Origin: Pedobacter cryoconitis
Lineage (GTDB): Bacteria > Bacteroidota > Bacteroidia > Sphingobacteriales > Sphingobacteriaceae
Length of the DNA: 56,801 nucleotides
Direction of reading: 5' to 3'
NCBI RefSeq assembly: GCF_014207135.1
Contig: NZ_JACHCC010000012.1
Location: 179,569 to 236,369, forward strand
The position numbers were made by a program, and so were the translations under genes. Position 1 is the stretch's first letter. Each line of letters starts with the position of its first letter. The notes below the pieces were generated by a model that did not search any database, was not told the origin of the DNA, and saw only the letters and a list, made by a program, of their open reading frames with translations. Shown one piece after another: positions 24,067 through 33,212 of the stretch.

Positions 24067-24954
24067 CTATTCGTCTTCCCAAATCACAGCATTTATTTTC
24101 CATCCTGCCTGGGTATTGACAAACTGAAATAATTTGTGACCGTCTGATTGAAAGGACTTTCCGTTGTGCAGGCCACTTTTGCTGTAAGTAGAAAAACGCT
24201 GTGCGATATGGCCGGTTATTTTTGTTTCTTCGGCTGTTTCCCACTCTTCAAAAGACTGTAGTGTCCCGTCTGAAAGGATGATTTTCCGGGGTTCAATGAA
24301 GGTATCCAGATTGTAAATTTCTTCTTTAAACTCGGTTTTCTTAATAATCAGTGTTTGTGGCAGACAGAGTTTATGGATCATTTCCCAGTCAGGTAATTGC
24401 TGCTCTTTATTGGTGAAAATGCCGAAAAACTGAGTGGTTAAATTATCCAGTATTGATTTGGTCGTTTCAATCGCATACAGGAATAGTTTTTCGTTGTTAA
24501 TTTCCATTTCATGCTGGAATTTTAAACCGAGTTTTTCAAGCAGCTGGATAGAACGGGTGTTGCTGGTGACCGTAGAAGCCATAATCCGTGTGTGTGCAGG
24601 ATCATTTATCAGTACATCCAGAAGACTCTTTGCGGCTTCATAAGCATAACCTTTTCCTTCATATTCTGGCAGGAAAGCGAAACCGATATCATGATGGTCA
24701 AGATAGTCCCTTTTGATCAAAGTGATAACGCCTATAGGAAGCTTCTGGTCTTTTAGGTTGACCACCTGGTAATTTATAGCCGGATTATCTATCAGTCTCT
24801 GAATATAAGCTAAAGCGTCTTCTTTAGTTTTTACATTTCTTTCGCCAATAAACTTAAGCCAGCCTTGTGTATTAACCAGTTTCTGGATAAAGTCAGGATC
24901 TGTTGTGTCCAGGTCAGTGAAATATAACCTGGAAGTGTCCAATTTATTTTGCAT
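24067..24954 (-). CDS. GNAT acetyltransferase fused to an NTF2-like domain
   Basis: A 295-residue two-domain protein. Residues ~1-165 are a RimJ/RimL-type GNAT (TSRLYFTDLDTTDPDFIQKL... HDIGFAFLPEYEGKGYAYEAAKSLLDVL, then TVTSNTRSIQLLEKLGLKF). Residues ~170-295 (NLTTQFFGIFTNKEQQLPDWEMIHKLC... IAQRFSTYSKSGLHNGKSFQSDGHKLFQFVNTQAGWKINAVIWEDE) resemble SnoaL/DUF4440 NTF2-like domains. The second assignment rests on the closing pattern (Q-x-V-x-T-x-x-G-W-K-I) and predicted topology. The start overlaps the upstream esterase by 11 bp, so the two are likely co-translated. Confidence 0.8.
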   Translation of the reverse strand: MQNKLDTSRLYFTDLDTTDPDFIQKLVNTQGWLKFIGERNVKTKEDALAYIQRLIDNPAINYQVVNLKDQKLPIGVITLIKRDYLDHHDIGFAFLPEYEGKGYAYEAAKSLLDVLINDPAHTRIMASTVTSNTRSIQLLEKLGLKFQHEMEINNEKLFLYAIETTKSILDNLTTQFFGIFTNKEQQLPDWEMIHKLCLPQTLIIKKTEFKEEIYNLDTFIEPRKIILSDGTLQSFEEWETAEETKITGHIAQRFSTYSKSGLHNGKSFQSDGHKLFQFVNTQAGWKINAVIWEDE

Positions 24955-25801
24955 CAGCAGATTTCTTTTTTGGATTTAAAACGTCAAAAGCCTTATAAAC
25001 ACTATTGTGAAGAATAGTTAAATGGTTTTCTGCGGGCATGGGATTAAAGATCAGGTTCAGATTTTTATCGGTTGATTTTTTTAATACCTCGGCAAACTGA
25101 CGGGCATCATTCTCCATTACTTTTCCTTCGGTACCCACAGAGAGATATACATTTATTTTTTTATCTGCCAGTGTTTTAATCAAATCCGGGGCTGCTTTTA
25201 ACAAGGACTCATTGTCCCACCACAGACTTGGGCTGATAATCAGGTAAGTATTGAAAAGCTCAGGCTTTTTAAGTAATACTTCGGAGGCCAGTAAACCTCC
25301 TAAAGACTGGCCAATGATAGTTTTTGAATCATTGGTCCGATATTGTTTGTTGATATAGGGTTGAAGTTCTTTTTCAATAAATGACATGAATCTGGCCGAA
25401 CTTCCGGTTGTAGGAAAGTCTTTTTTGTCTTCAGCGACAGTAGTCGGAAAAGTAAAATCTCTTTTCCTGTCTATATTTGCAATACCTACCACTATGGATT
25501 TAGGCAGCACTTCTATCATCGTAGAATACTGAACGAGTCCGGCAATATGGATAAAGTCTTCATTGGCAGATCCGTCGAGAAGATAAATAACCGGATAGGT
25601 CTGTTTAAGGTCTTTGTCGTAACCTTCTGGTAAATAGATGTTCAGTGTCCGTTTTTCTGAAAGCTGTACGGATTGGATTTCGGTAGCGATACCCAATTGG
25701 AATGGTTTGGTAGAAAGCGTTGTAACGGTCGGTTTTTCCTGGCCTTTAGAAAGATTGCTTAAGAGGAGAAAAGATAGTAGTAAGAGGGATATTTGCTTCA
25801 T
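24944..25801 (-). CDS. Exported alpha/beta-hydrolase esterase (esterase D/Fes-like)
   Basis: A 285-residue hydrolase with a signal peptide (MKQISLLLLSFLLLSNLSKG). The esterase-D-type core shows RTLNIYLPEGYD, YPVIYLLDG, the nucleophile elbow IIGQSLGGLLA (Ser166), ISPSLWWDN and the late His in AENHLTILH. Relatives include IroE/Fes siderophore esterases and S-formylglutathione or acetylxylan esterases. No siderophore genes adjoin it, so a general exported carboxylesterase is the safe call. The downstream GNAT/NTF2 fusion overlaps it by 11 bp. Confidence 0.88.
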   Translation of the reverse strand: MKQISLLLLSFLLLSNLSKGQEKPTVTTLSTKPFQLGIATEIQSVQLSEKRTLNIYLPEGYDKDLKQTYPVIYLLDGSANEDFIHIAGLVQYSTMIEVLPKSIVVGIANIDRKRDFTFPTTVAEDKKDFPTTGSSARFMSFIEKELQPYINKQYRTNDSKTIIGQSLGGLLASEVLLKKPELFNTYLIISPSLWWDNESLLKAAPDLIKTLADKKINVYLSVGTEGKVMENDARQFAEVLKKSTDKNLNLIFNPMPAENHLTILHNSVYKAFDVLNPKKKSADAK

Positions 25802-25846
25802 AGGATAAAGCTACTCTTTTTACAATCATTTAAAAAAACGGATGTC

Positions 25847-25887
25847 AAAAAACAGCCGGATCAGGTTTGCTGATCCGGCTGTTTTTT
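25847..25887 (-). terminator. Terminator after mscS
   Basis: A perfect 18-bp stem (AAAAAACAGCCGGATCAG with its complement) and 5-nt loop, ending 2 bp before the mscS stop; it can work in both directions. Confidence 0.9.
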
Positions 25888-25889
25888 GA

Positions 25890-26726
25890 TTATTCCGGTA
25901 GTTTTGTGACTGGAGGAATGATATGTATTTCGCGTTGCGGATAAGGAATCCCTATGCCGTTCTGATCAAGGGCTTCTTTAATTAATTGAAAATTGCGGTG
26001 ATAGGTAGGCCAGAAATCTGCATTAGCAGACCATGATCTGATTGTCAGGTTGACTGCATTGTCTCCTAATGAAGCTACCAGAACAACTGGTTGCGGATCT
26101 TTCAATACCAGCGGATCGGCCTGAAGCGTAGCAATGATGATTTTTCTCGCCTGGTCTATATTAGCCTGGTAGGAGATTCCGATGCTGTATTCCTGCATCC
26201 TGTTCTCATTATCCGAGACATTGTTGATGACAGCATTGGCTAAAGGGCCGTTTGGTGCATATAATGTAGTTCCGTTTTTTGCTCTCAGCGTAGTGTAGAG
26301 TATATCTATCTTAAGTACAGTTCCATCTACATTGTTGCTGGATGAAATAAAGTGGCCGACTCTGAAAGGTTTAAATAGCAGGATCAGTACACCACCTGCA
26401 AAATTAGAAAGACTTCCCTGAAGGGCCAGACCAACGGCCAGACCTGCAGCACCTAATATGGCTACAAAGGATGTTGTCTCAATGCCCAGGGTAGAGGCAA
26501 CTGTAACCAGTAAAAGCACGTAAAGTATAACTTTTAAAATACTGACCAGGAAGTTGGTCAGGGAAATATCTATTTTGCCTTTATGAAGATGATTATTCAG
26601 AAAACGGACTAAAAATTTAATCAGCCACAGACCGATCAGTAAAGTTGCAAGCGCGAGTAAAAGGGTAGGGACTTTTAGAATGAATCCGTCCAGGAGGCTC
26701 CATAAAGTGTTTTGTATTTTATCCAT
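25890..26726 (-). CDS. mscS: Small-conductance mechanosensitive channel (MscS family)
   Basis: A 278-residue channel with three N-terminal membrane helices (VPTLLLALATLLIGLWLIKFLV; ILKVILYVLLLVTVASTLGI; TSFVAILGAAGLAVGLALQGSLSNFAGGVLILLFKPFRVG). The third is the Gly/Ala-rich pore helix typical of MscS, followed by the beta-domain (GTVLKIDILYTTLRAKNGTTLYAPNGPLANAVINN) and the C-terminal alpha/beta domain ending GIGIPYPQREIHII. It releases solutes on hypo-osmotic shock. A single gene with its own terminator. Confidence 0.95.
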   Translation of the reverse strand: MDKIQNTLWSLLDGFILKVPTLLLALATLLIGLWLIKFLVRFLNNHLHKGKIDISLTNFLVSILKVILYVLLLVTVASTLGIETTSFVAILGAAGLAVGLALQGSLSNFAGGVLILLFKPFRVGHFISSSNNVDGTVLKIDILYTTLRAKNGTTLYAPNGPLANAVINNVSDNENRMQEYSIGISYQANIDQARKIIIATLQADPLVLKDPQPVVLVASLGDNAVNLTIRSWSANADFWPTYHRNFQLIKEALDQNGIGIPYPQREIHIIPPVTKLPE

Positions 26727-26813
26727 ATTGTATTGTTTTTCTATAGCGAAGGGCTATTTTTGTGTATTTGGCTATTCAATACATTTATAATGCCATTATC
26801 TTTTATTTAAAAC

Positions 26814-26850
26814 AAAAAAAGCTGTCCGGTGTTAGCGGACAGCTTTTTTT
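26814..26850 (-). terminator. Terminator overlapping the susD-2 stop codon
   Basis: A perfect 15-bp stem (AAAAAAAGCTGTCCG with its complement) and 7-nt loop. The outer T of the stem is part of the susD-2 stop codon (26849-26851). Confidence 0.9.
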
Positions 26851-28354
26851 AGTTATTGATATTCTTATTGTTGTTGAGCTCTGTCTGGGGAAGACCAAAC
26901 AGATAATAACTGCTGTTTGGTATAAATGCGGTACCATCCGGAAACTTTAAACTGGTATGTTGTTTTGCGGTTACGATTTTACTCGTGCCATCGGGTTTGA
27001 TGATAGTTACCTTTAAAGGTTGCCCGTCTGCACCTAATGCAGGTAGTCGTTGTACGGCAGACTGGGTTCTCAGGATATCTGATAAAGCAAAACCTTCACC
27101 CCATAGTTCTTTTCTTCTTTCAATCAGAATAGCAGCGATGACATCGTCTTTGGAGCTGGTACCCAGTGTATAAAGCTCTGCCTGTCTGGCTCCGCGTAAT
27201 TCATTCAGTAAGGCAACAGCATTGGTCAGATCCGAATTCCTTGCATAACCTTCGGCTGCAATCAGGGTCATTTCAGCCGAACGCATCATGACAATATCCC
27301 CGGTCTGATCTTCCCGGAATTTGAATTTCTGATAACGCAGATAACCTTCTCTGCTGGGTAAACCATCCCACAGAAATAATTTTGATCTGATGTCTTTCGT
27401 GTCAAACAGATTCTTGAAGTTTGGATCAGCCATAAAACTATAGTAATACGAGGAAGGACTGCTTACATCCAGAAAGTTGAAAGTATAACTGGCATTACTC
27501 TGATCAGGCCGCTGGCCATGTCCCCAGATCCATTCGCTGTTTTTCAGATCATTAAATCCGGTAGCATAATCGTCTGCTGACATATAACTGTATTTTTTCT
27601 TTGCTTCCAATGCGTTTGAAGCAGCCAGGTCCCATTTACCCATATTGAGATAAGTTCTGGCCAGCAGACCATGCACTACATCAATATTGATTTTGTATTT
27701 GGTGGTCGCAGGACGACTGTAAGCAGGAAGTAACTTTTCGGCTTGTGTAAGATCGGCTAAGATTAACTGATAGACTGCTTCTACAGTTGATTTGGGATTC
27801 CCTTTTGTCAATGGCGTGGTTGGCTCGGTATAAATTGGGACTACTTTGGCCTGTGGGTTAACCTGATAATTAAACTGATAATAGGTGACCAGATTTAAAT
27901 AGCTGTTCGCTCTTAGAGCCAATGCCTGACCTTTGATCTGTGCTTTTTTAGCATCAGTACCACTGGATGCATCAATTTTTGCAATGATGTTATTACAGTT
28001 ATTAATTACTTTATAGAGAATAGTCCAGATTGCGCCTAAACGGGTCTGGTTATTGGCTAATGTAAATTCGTAGGCATCTCTGTAACCATATTTATTGGTA
28101 ATCACTGCGACATCATTACCCATCGCATCACTGGTTCTCAGAATAGTGGTATAGCCCGGATTACTATAAGTGAAGAAGCTGTCCTGCATGTATGACCAGG
28201 TACCATTTAACACTGTTTCTATATTATCTGCACTGTCATAAATCAGGGATTCTGCAACAGAGGTCGTGGGTTTTGTCGTCAACTCCTTTTTGCAGCCCAG
28301 CACGGGAAGCAAAAAAGCCGCAGCGACTATATAAGTTATATTTTTAAGATTCAT
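26849..28354 (-). CDS. SusD/RagB-like surface lipoprotein (pair 2)
   Basis: About 501 residues from the ATG at 28354. The frame is open further up into susC, but the lipoprotein signal MNLKNITYIVAAAFLLPVLGC begins here. It has SusD helical repeats (IWTILYKVINNCNNIIAKIDAS, ALALRANSYLNLVTYYQFNY) and the C-terminal block MRSAEMTLIAAEGYARNSDLTNAVALLNELRGARQAEL... VIAAILIERRKELWGEGFALSDILRTQ. It partners the SusC gene 19 bp upstream. Confidence 0.93.
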   Translation of the reverse strand: MNLKNITYIVAAAFLLPVLGCKKELTTKPTTSVAESLIYDSADNIETVLNGTWSYMQDSFFTYSNPGYTTILRTSDAMGNDVAVITNKYGYRDAYEFTLANNQTRLGAIWTILYKVINNCNNIIAKIDASSGTDAKKAQIKGQALALRANSYLNLVTYYQFNYQVNPQAKVVPIYTEPTTPLTKGNPKSTVEAVYQLILADLTQAEKLLPAYSRPATTKYKINIDVVHGLLARTYLNMGKWDLAASNALEAKKKYSYMSADDYATGFNDLKNSEWIWGHGQRPDQSNASYTFNFLDVSSPSSYYYSFMADPNFKNLFDTKDIRSKLFLWDGLPSREGYLRYQKFKFREDQTGDIVMMRSAEMTLIAAEGYARNSDLTNAVALLNELRGARQAELYTLGTSSKDDVIAAILIERRKELWGEGFALSDILRTQSAVQRLPALGADGQPLKVTIIKPDGTSKIVTAKQHTSLKFPDGTAFIPNSSYYLFGLPQTELNNNKNINN

Positions 28355-28373
28355 CTTGATCGTGATTAATGAT

Positions 28374-31300
28374 TTAGAAAGTAAGGTTAACTCCGGCCGA
28401 AATGGTACGCATTGCCGGATAACGGTAATAAGTAGTACCATCAATAGTCTGTTCAGGATCCATACCCTGGTGTCCGCTGAAGGTGAACAGGTTTTCGCCG
28501 GTTAGAGTGAATTTCAGATTGTTTAGCCCCCATTTACTGGCTAGTTTTCTAGGAATACGGTAACCTACAGTCAGGTTTTTTAAACGCGCGTAGGAAGCGC
28601 TGTATAAAAACCTGGTAGAAGCCTGTGTCCATCCTAAATTATCTGTGGTTAGTCTGGGTACATCCGTCTGTCTGTTGTCTGGTGTCCAGTGGTTGAGCAT
28701 TTCTGCCGACCAGGTACCACCTGTACGGTTTCCATTATGCATCAGGGAAAGGTAATCGTTGTCGAGTATTTTCCCGCCAAGACTATAAGCGAGCAGGGCA
28801 GAGACTTCAAAATCTTTATAGGTGAAGGTATTAGTTATACCACCAAGGACTTTTGGTAATGCACTATCCTGTACATATTGCTGGGCTTCGGTATAATTTG
28901 CTGTCGTTACTTTATTGCCATTTGCATCGTTTTTATACCATAACGGGTTTCCATTGGCAGGATCTACTCCAGCCCATTCTTTCAGGTAGAAATCATATAC
29001 TGAACCGCCCACACGTTTGATTTTTGTGGCTGTTTTGATATCACCGTTAGGTAAAGATGTAATTGTGTTTTTATAATGAGTAGCATTGATATTGATCGTC
29101 CATCTGAAATCCGCAGTACGTATCGGAACCGCATTTAACTGGACTTCAAAACCTGTGTTTTTCAGTGCCCCGATATTGGCATCAATAGAAGAGAAGCCGG
29201 TTGAAGGAGACATCGGTAAACTGAACAGCAGATCTTTTGATCTTCTGTTAAAGTACTCTATGGTACCGCTGACGCGATCTTTGAAAATTCCAAAATCCAG
29301 ACCAAGGTTAAAGTTTAAATTGGTTTCCCATTTCAGATCTGGTGTAGGTAGTCTGGAAGTGATTAATCCGTTTTCACCCAGATTATTCTGGATGGCATAC
29401 AGGCCTTCATAAGCGTAGTAGACACCGATGTTGTCATTTCCCTGTGCGCCATAACTTGTTCTTAAGGTCAAAGTACTCAACCAGGTGCTTTGTTTAAGGA
29501 ATTCTTCTTCAGAAGCTTTCCAGGATGCACCTAGTGACCAGAAGGTTCCCCATCTTTTAGCAGGAGAGAACCGGGATGACCCATCGGTCCGGATAGAGGC
29601 AGAAAGCAGGTATTTCTTTTGATAATCGTATTCTGCTCTTCCCAGGAAACTCAATAAGACGTAATCGACAGATGAACCGCCGAAATCTCCTAATTGTGAA
29701 GCGGCATCTGGTTCATCTAAACCTGGCAATACGAAACGGGAACGGCTGCCGGAGATGTTTCTACTATTGTATTTGTAAATCTCCTGTCCGCCCAACAGGT
29801 TCAGGTGATGATCCTGGGCAAAGGTTTTTTCATAGGTGAAAATATTGTTCCAGGTCCAGGAATAGGTCCTTCTGTTTGATTTGCTGACAGAACCTTTGGT
29901 TTCTGCATCAATACCTAATACCGGATTGGAATAAAAGTGGTTGTTGGTATTGGTGAAATCTCCACTGTATGTCGTTTTAAACTTTAATTCCGGTAGGATA
30001 GTCGCTTCCAGGAATGTTCTGGCAGAAACATTGTCTTTTAAAATCTGTGATTTATCAAGTCCTACGGTAGCGGCGAGATTAGTTCTTGGAGAAACTGCAC
30101 TCGGACGGTATTCTCCAAAGTCAAAAACCTTGTTTCCGCTGGCATCGGTTTTATAACTTCCATCTGGATTGCGTTCATAGACCGGGTAAAAACTTGGAAC
30201 AGTACGCGAGAAGTTGATTACGTTGGCTGTATTGCTGTCTTCAGAAACAGGATAATCCTGTAAACTGTTTGACGCAGAAATATTCAATCCTGCTGTCAGC
30301 CATTTTTTAGCTTTAGTGGTTAGATTGATTCTGGCGTTATAGCGTTTGTAACCTGAACCCAGGGCTATACCTTTATCATTAAGGTATCCGCCCGAAATAT
30401 AGTACTGCCCTTTTTCATTCCCGCCACTGAAACTCAGGTCGGCTTGTGTACGGACTGCACTTTGTTCCATAGCTTTGCCCCAGTTATCATCCCATAATGG
30501 TTTTGCACCTGGAAGTATTTTACCATCCAGTCCTACCGGAGAAGGATATGCCGGGCCATAAGGGTTGATCCCCAGATCACTGATCAGTTGTTCGCCAGCC
30601 GCTTTACCAGCCTGAGCATCAGTAAAGGTTGGGTTGCTGGCTAATTGTTTATTTTTAACTGCCAGCCAGTAATTTTCAAAATACTGATCTGTAGTCATCT
30701 GTTTATAATCTTTTACGGCACGTTTTGAGAATCCCTGGTTAAAGTTGAAACTGATTTGTGTCTGATCATTCTTTTTACCGGTTTTGGTGGTGATAATGAT
30801 GACTCCGTTTGCACCTCTTGAACCATATAACGCACTTGAGGCTGCGTCTTTCAAAACACTTACAGACTCAATATCGTTGACATTGATTGCACTCAGGTCG
30901 CCAGAGAATGGATTCCCATCTACTACATACAATGGATCGCTGGATGCATTGATGGAACCAATTCCGCGGATTTTTACATCAGCAGTAGTACCAGGCTGGC
31001 CACTGGCAGAGGTTACCTGTATTCCTGGTGCCAATCCCTGAAGGGCTTTGGTAATATTGGAAACCTGTCTGTTCTGTAATTGTTCACTATTGATTTGTGA
31101 TACAGCACCTGTTATATCTCTTTTTTTAGCAGTACCATAAGCGACAACTACAACCTCATCGAGACTGTTGGGTTCTTCGCTAAGCACAATGTTCAGTGTA
31201 GTGCCTGCTTTGACGGCAATTTCCTGAGTCGTATAACCCAGGTAAGAGAAGGTCAGGGTTTCCTGAGCGGAATTCAGGCCGATACTGAAATTCCCGGCAA

Positions 31301-31466
31301 CATCTGTTGTTGCAGCGGATTTTGATCCTTTAATTAAAACACTAACGCCTGGCAGTGGCTGATTAGTTCCTTTCTCGGTTACTCTGCCCGAAACCTTATA
31401 ACCCTGCTGGGCATAGGTAAAGGAAGAGAAAAACAGGAGAAACAAGAATAGTAATTTTGATTTCAT
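28374..31466 (-). CDS. SusC-like TonB-dependent outer-membrane receptor (pair 2)
   Basis: 1030 residues: a signal peptide (KLLFLFLLFFSSFTYAQ), CarboxypepD_reg-like domain (YKVSGRVTEKGTNQPLPGVSVLIKG), the linker SLDEVVVVAYGTAKKRDITGAVSQI, plug (GLAPGIQVTSASGQPGTTADVKIRGIGSINASSDPLYVVDGNPF... VSVLKDAASSALYGSRGANGVIIITTKTGK), and a barrel ending ISAGVNLTF. It takes up an unknown nutrient, TonB-dependent. It has no STN domain and no neighbouring sigma/anti-sigma pair. Its leader is long and contains a 35-codon ORF, see 31576-31683. Confidence 0.94.
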   Translation of the reverse strand: MKSKLLFLFLLFFSSFTYAQQGYKVSGRVTEKGTNQPLPGVSVLIKGSKSAATTDVAGNFSIGLNSAQETLTFSYLGYTTQEIAVKAGTTLNIVLSEEPNSLDEVVVVAYGTAKKRDITGAVSQINSEQLQNRQVSNITKALQGLAPGIQVTSASGQPGTTADVKIRGIGSINASSDPLYVVDGNPFSGDLSAINVNDIESVSVLKDAASSALYGSRGANGVIIITTKTGKKNDQTQISFNFNQGFSKRAVKDYKQMTTDQYFENYWLAVKNKQLASNPTFTDAQAGKAAGEQLISDLGINPYGPAYPSPVGLDGKILPGAKPLWDDNWGKAMEQSAVRTQADLSFSGGNEKGQYYISGGYLNDKGIALGSGYKRYNARINLTTKAKKWLTAGLNISASNSLQDYPVSEDSNTANVINFSRTVPSFYPVYERNPDGSYKTDASGNKVFDFGEYRPSAVSPRTNLAATVGLDKSQILKDNVSARTFLEATILPELKFKTTYSGDFTNTNNHFYSNPVLGIDAETKGSVSKSNRRTYSWTWNNIFTYEKTFAQDHHLNLLGGQEIYKYNSRNISGSRSRFVLPGLDEPDAASQLGDFGGSSVDYVLLSFLGRAEYDYQKKYLLSASIRTDGSSRFSPAKRWGTFWSLGASWKASEEEFLKQSTWLSTLTLRTSYGAQGNDNIGVYYAYEGLYAIQNNLGENGLITSRLPTPDLKWETNLNFNLGLDFGIFKDRVSGTIEYFNRRSKDLLFSLPMSPSTGFSSIDANIGALKNTGFEVQLNAVPIRTADFRWTININATHYKNTITSLPNGDIKTATKIKRVGGSVYDFYLKEWAGVDPANGNPLWYKNDANGNKVTTANYTEAQQYVQDSALPKVLGGITNTFTYKDFEVSALLAYSLGGKILDNDYLSLMHNGNRTGGTWSAEMLNHWTPDNRQTDVPRLTTDNLGWTQASTRFLYSASYARLKNLTVGYRIPRKLASKWGLNNLKFTLTGENLFTFSGHQGMDPEQTIDGTTYYRYPAMRTISAGVNLTF

Positions 31467-31526
31467 CTGAATAAATTGGTTTTTTATGGGTGTTACGAGC
31501 GGAATTTTTAGGCAATAGCTTTTTAT

Positions 31527-31541
31527 CCCCCTTTGGAGGGG
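31527..31541 (-). promoter_or_regulatory. Small GC hairpin in the susC-2 leader
   Basis: CCCC and GGGG blocks around a 7-nt loop lie between the leader ORF and the susC-2 start. In this AT-rich leader it is the clearest stem after the ORF; it has no T-run on the minus strand. The rest of the 31467-31828 gap holds the leader ORF, a candidate promoter and no other feature I can name. Confidence 0.35.
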
Positions 31542-31575
31542 TGTTTATTAGCTAGAAATGGGTAGGATGTAGGGC

Positions 31576-31683
31576 TTAGCCTTTACAACGGCACATGGAA
31601 TAGACCAGCTGCTGCTTATGGAGGAGACGACTTACTGTAGAGTCAGTTAACGAAAATGCAAGGTTAAGTAGCGCAAGAATCAT
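31576..31683 (-). CDS. Candidate leader peptide, 35 aa, ending MCRCKG
   Basis: A 36-codon ORF (ATG at 31683, TAA at 31578-31576) inside the leader of susC-2. The product starts MILALLNLAFSLTDS and ends QQLVYSMCRCKG. The Cys-Arg-Cys cluster is immediately before the stop. It begins roughly 25 nt after the transcription start expected from the -7 element. It matches the layout of the pair-1 leader: promoter, short ORF with a Cys/Arg-rich end, 110-170 nt, then susC. Possibly a ribosome-stalling or attenuation peptide; expression is not shown. Confidence 0.5.
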   Translation of the reverse strand: MILALLNLAFSLTDSTVSRLLHKQQLVYSMCRCKG

Positions 31684-31714
31684 GGGGTATCGTTTTTGTA
31701 AAAATTAAGTTCAG

Positions 31715-31722
31715 CAAAGATA
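31715..31722 (-). promoter_or_regulatory. -7 element for SusC/D pair 2
   Basis: Reads TATCTTTG on the minus strand; predicted leader about 240 nt. Confidence 0.45.
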
Positions 31723-31828
31723 GTAAAACTATACTAAATAGGTAGACTTTAAAGAATTATATTTACGTAACCCGGATAATGACCTGATGAACATCGTTAA
31801 TTTCATGATGCTCACCAGGTTAGATAAA

Positions 31829-33010
31829 TTAGTTTAGAGGAGTTTTTTCGCCGCTGTCATCAATTTTATACCAGGTATTATCTTGAAAAAGGGCACCGGC
31901 ATGTTGACCGCTGTGCTCATCGACATCAAGTCCCAGTACTTTTCCATTATAATAGAAACCCACGTTAGTACTGATGATGGTATGTCCGACAAGGACTTTT
32001 TTAGCCTTATAGAAAGAAAACGTCTGGTCAATATCGCTGTCAGTTGCTTTAGGATCTTTAAAATATCCCCGGTACCAGAAAGGTGAAAGTTTGCCGTCGA
32101 ACAGTGTTTTGATATTTTTATCTGTATACTGATCTGGCTTTTTATAGTTATCATAATTCTGGCGGCACAGGCTATTGAGGGCTGAAAGACTCATCTTAAG
32201 ACCATTTACAGCGGGAGAAACCCCGCCATGCAAACAAAGATAATCACCTATTTTCTCTGCTATATTTTTACTTCTCAGCCAGCGTCCAAGTTCGGTGTCT
32301 GCTGTATAAAGGTCATTGTAACTCAATCCCATCAGATCTGCATTGTCCAGATATTTTGGCCTTAGATAACGAAGATCACCGTTCAGGTTCATGAATTCAT
32401 GATCGCCCAGTATCGTATGAAGATAACCGCCCTTTAATTTGGCATCCTGCTCTAACTTATAGAGCAGCCAAAGCGTAGCCGGTACCTCTTCACCTCTGTC
32501 AAAAAGATCTCCGCAAATGACCAGGTGGCCATTTCCAAAGATCCAGTTGTACTGCTCGTCAATGACTTTGTTGGCTATCAACAGGCCTCTGAATGCTGCA
32601 AATTCACCTTCTATGTCTGATAAGGCAAGAATTTTTGTAGGCTGGGTATAGGAAACAGGTTCATTCTGGATCTGGTCTCTTAGCTTAACCGAAAAGTCCC
32701 ATGCAGGGTGATCCGTAAATTTAATATTTACCGGAACAGCTGATTTGTTTGTTTCCGGATAGGTTTGGCTTTTGGCTACCTGTTCGCCATTTTCCAGTTC
32801 TATCGTCCGGACTATTATCTTTCCGTTGTTGTAAAGGATGTATGGACCATCATACAGATTGTTTGAAATGTCATTCACCTTTTTCTGAGCTGAAGTGTTT
32901 AATTGACCCGCCAGCTGATCCTGGTTAATGCTGTTTTTCTTACAGGACAGCATGGCTGTAAAACAGAGAAGGAATGAAATTGTGGTAATGATAAAATAAT
33001 TTTTTTTCAT
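31829..33010 (-). CDS. Shelph-type metallophosphoesterase lipoprotein
   Basis: About 393 residues from the ATG at 33010, which begins a lipoprotein signal (MKKNYFIITTISFLLCFTAMLSC). The calcineurin-like phosphatase domain has LALSDIEGEF, VICGDLFDRGEEV, the Shelph signature ILGDHEFMNLNGDLRYL, CLHGGVSP and VGHTIISTNVGFYYNGKVLGLDVDE. The first metal motif, usually DxHG, reads DIEG, so a Glu replaces the His; the remaining ligands look intact. It is probably a periplasm-facing protein phosphatase (family knowledge) of unknown target. No operon partner. Confidence 0.85.
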   Translation of the reverse strand: MKKNYFIITTISFLLCFTAMLSCKKNSINQDQLAGQLNTSAQKKVNDISNNLYDGPYILYNNGKIIVRTIELENGEQVAKSQTYPETNKSAVPVNIKFTDHPAWDFSVKLRDQIQNEPVSYTQPTKILALSDIEGEFAAFRGLLIANKVIDEQYNWIFGNGHLVICGDLFDRGEEVPATLWLLYKLEQDAKLKGGYLHTILGDHEFMNLNGDLRYLRPKYLDNADLMGLSYNDLYTADTELGRWLRSKNIAEKIGDYLCLHGGVSPAVNGLKMSLSALNSLCRQNYDNYKKPDQYTDKNIKTLFDGKLSPFWYRGYFKDPKATDSDIDQTFSFYKAKKVLVGHTIISTNVGFYYNGKVLGLDVDEHSGQHAGALFQDNTWYKIDDSGEKTPLN

Positions 33011-33212
33011 AAGATAGATTTTAATTTTCATAAAGGTGTTGTTAATAAGTTAATATGATATAATTAGGTTGTTATTTAATAGCTATTGGTTGTTGTTTTA
33101 TACTATTAGTTATGCTGTTTAAGTTTTGGATATTCGTTTTTTAGGGCAGGCGAGACCGTCAAACCTTTCATTTAATAGATTGTTATATATCAAATTCAAT
33201 AAATCATACCTG

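Noticed and set aside
31467..31708. Possible cobalamin or TPP riboswitch in the long susC-2 leader
   Set aside because: None of the conserved core strings of those riboswitches is present; the short ORF is the more specific feature.
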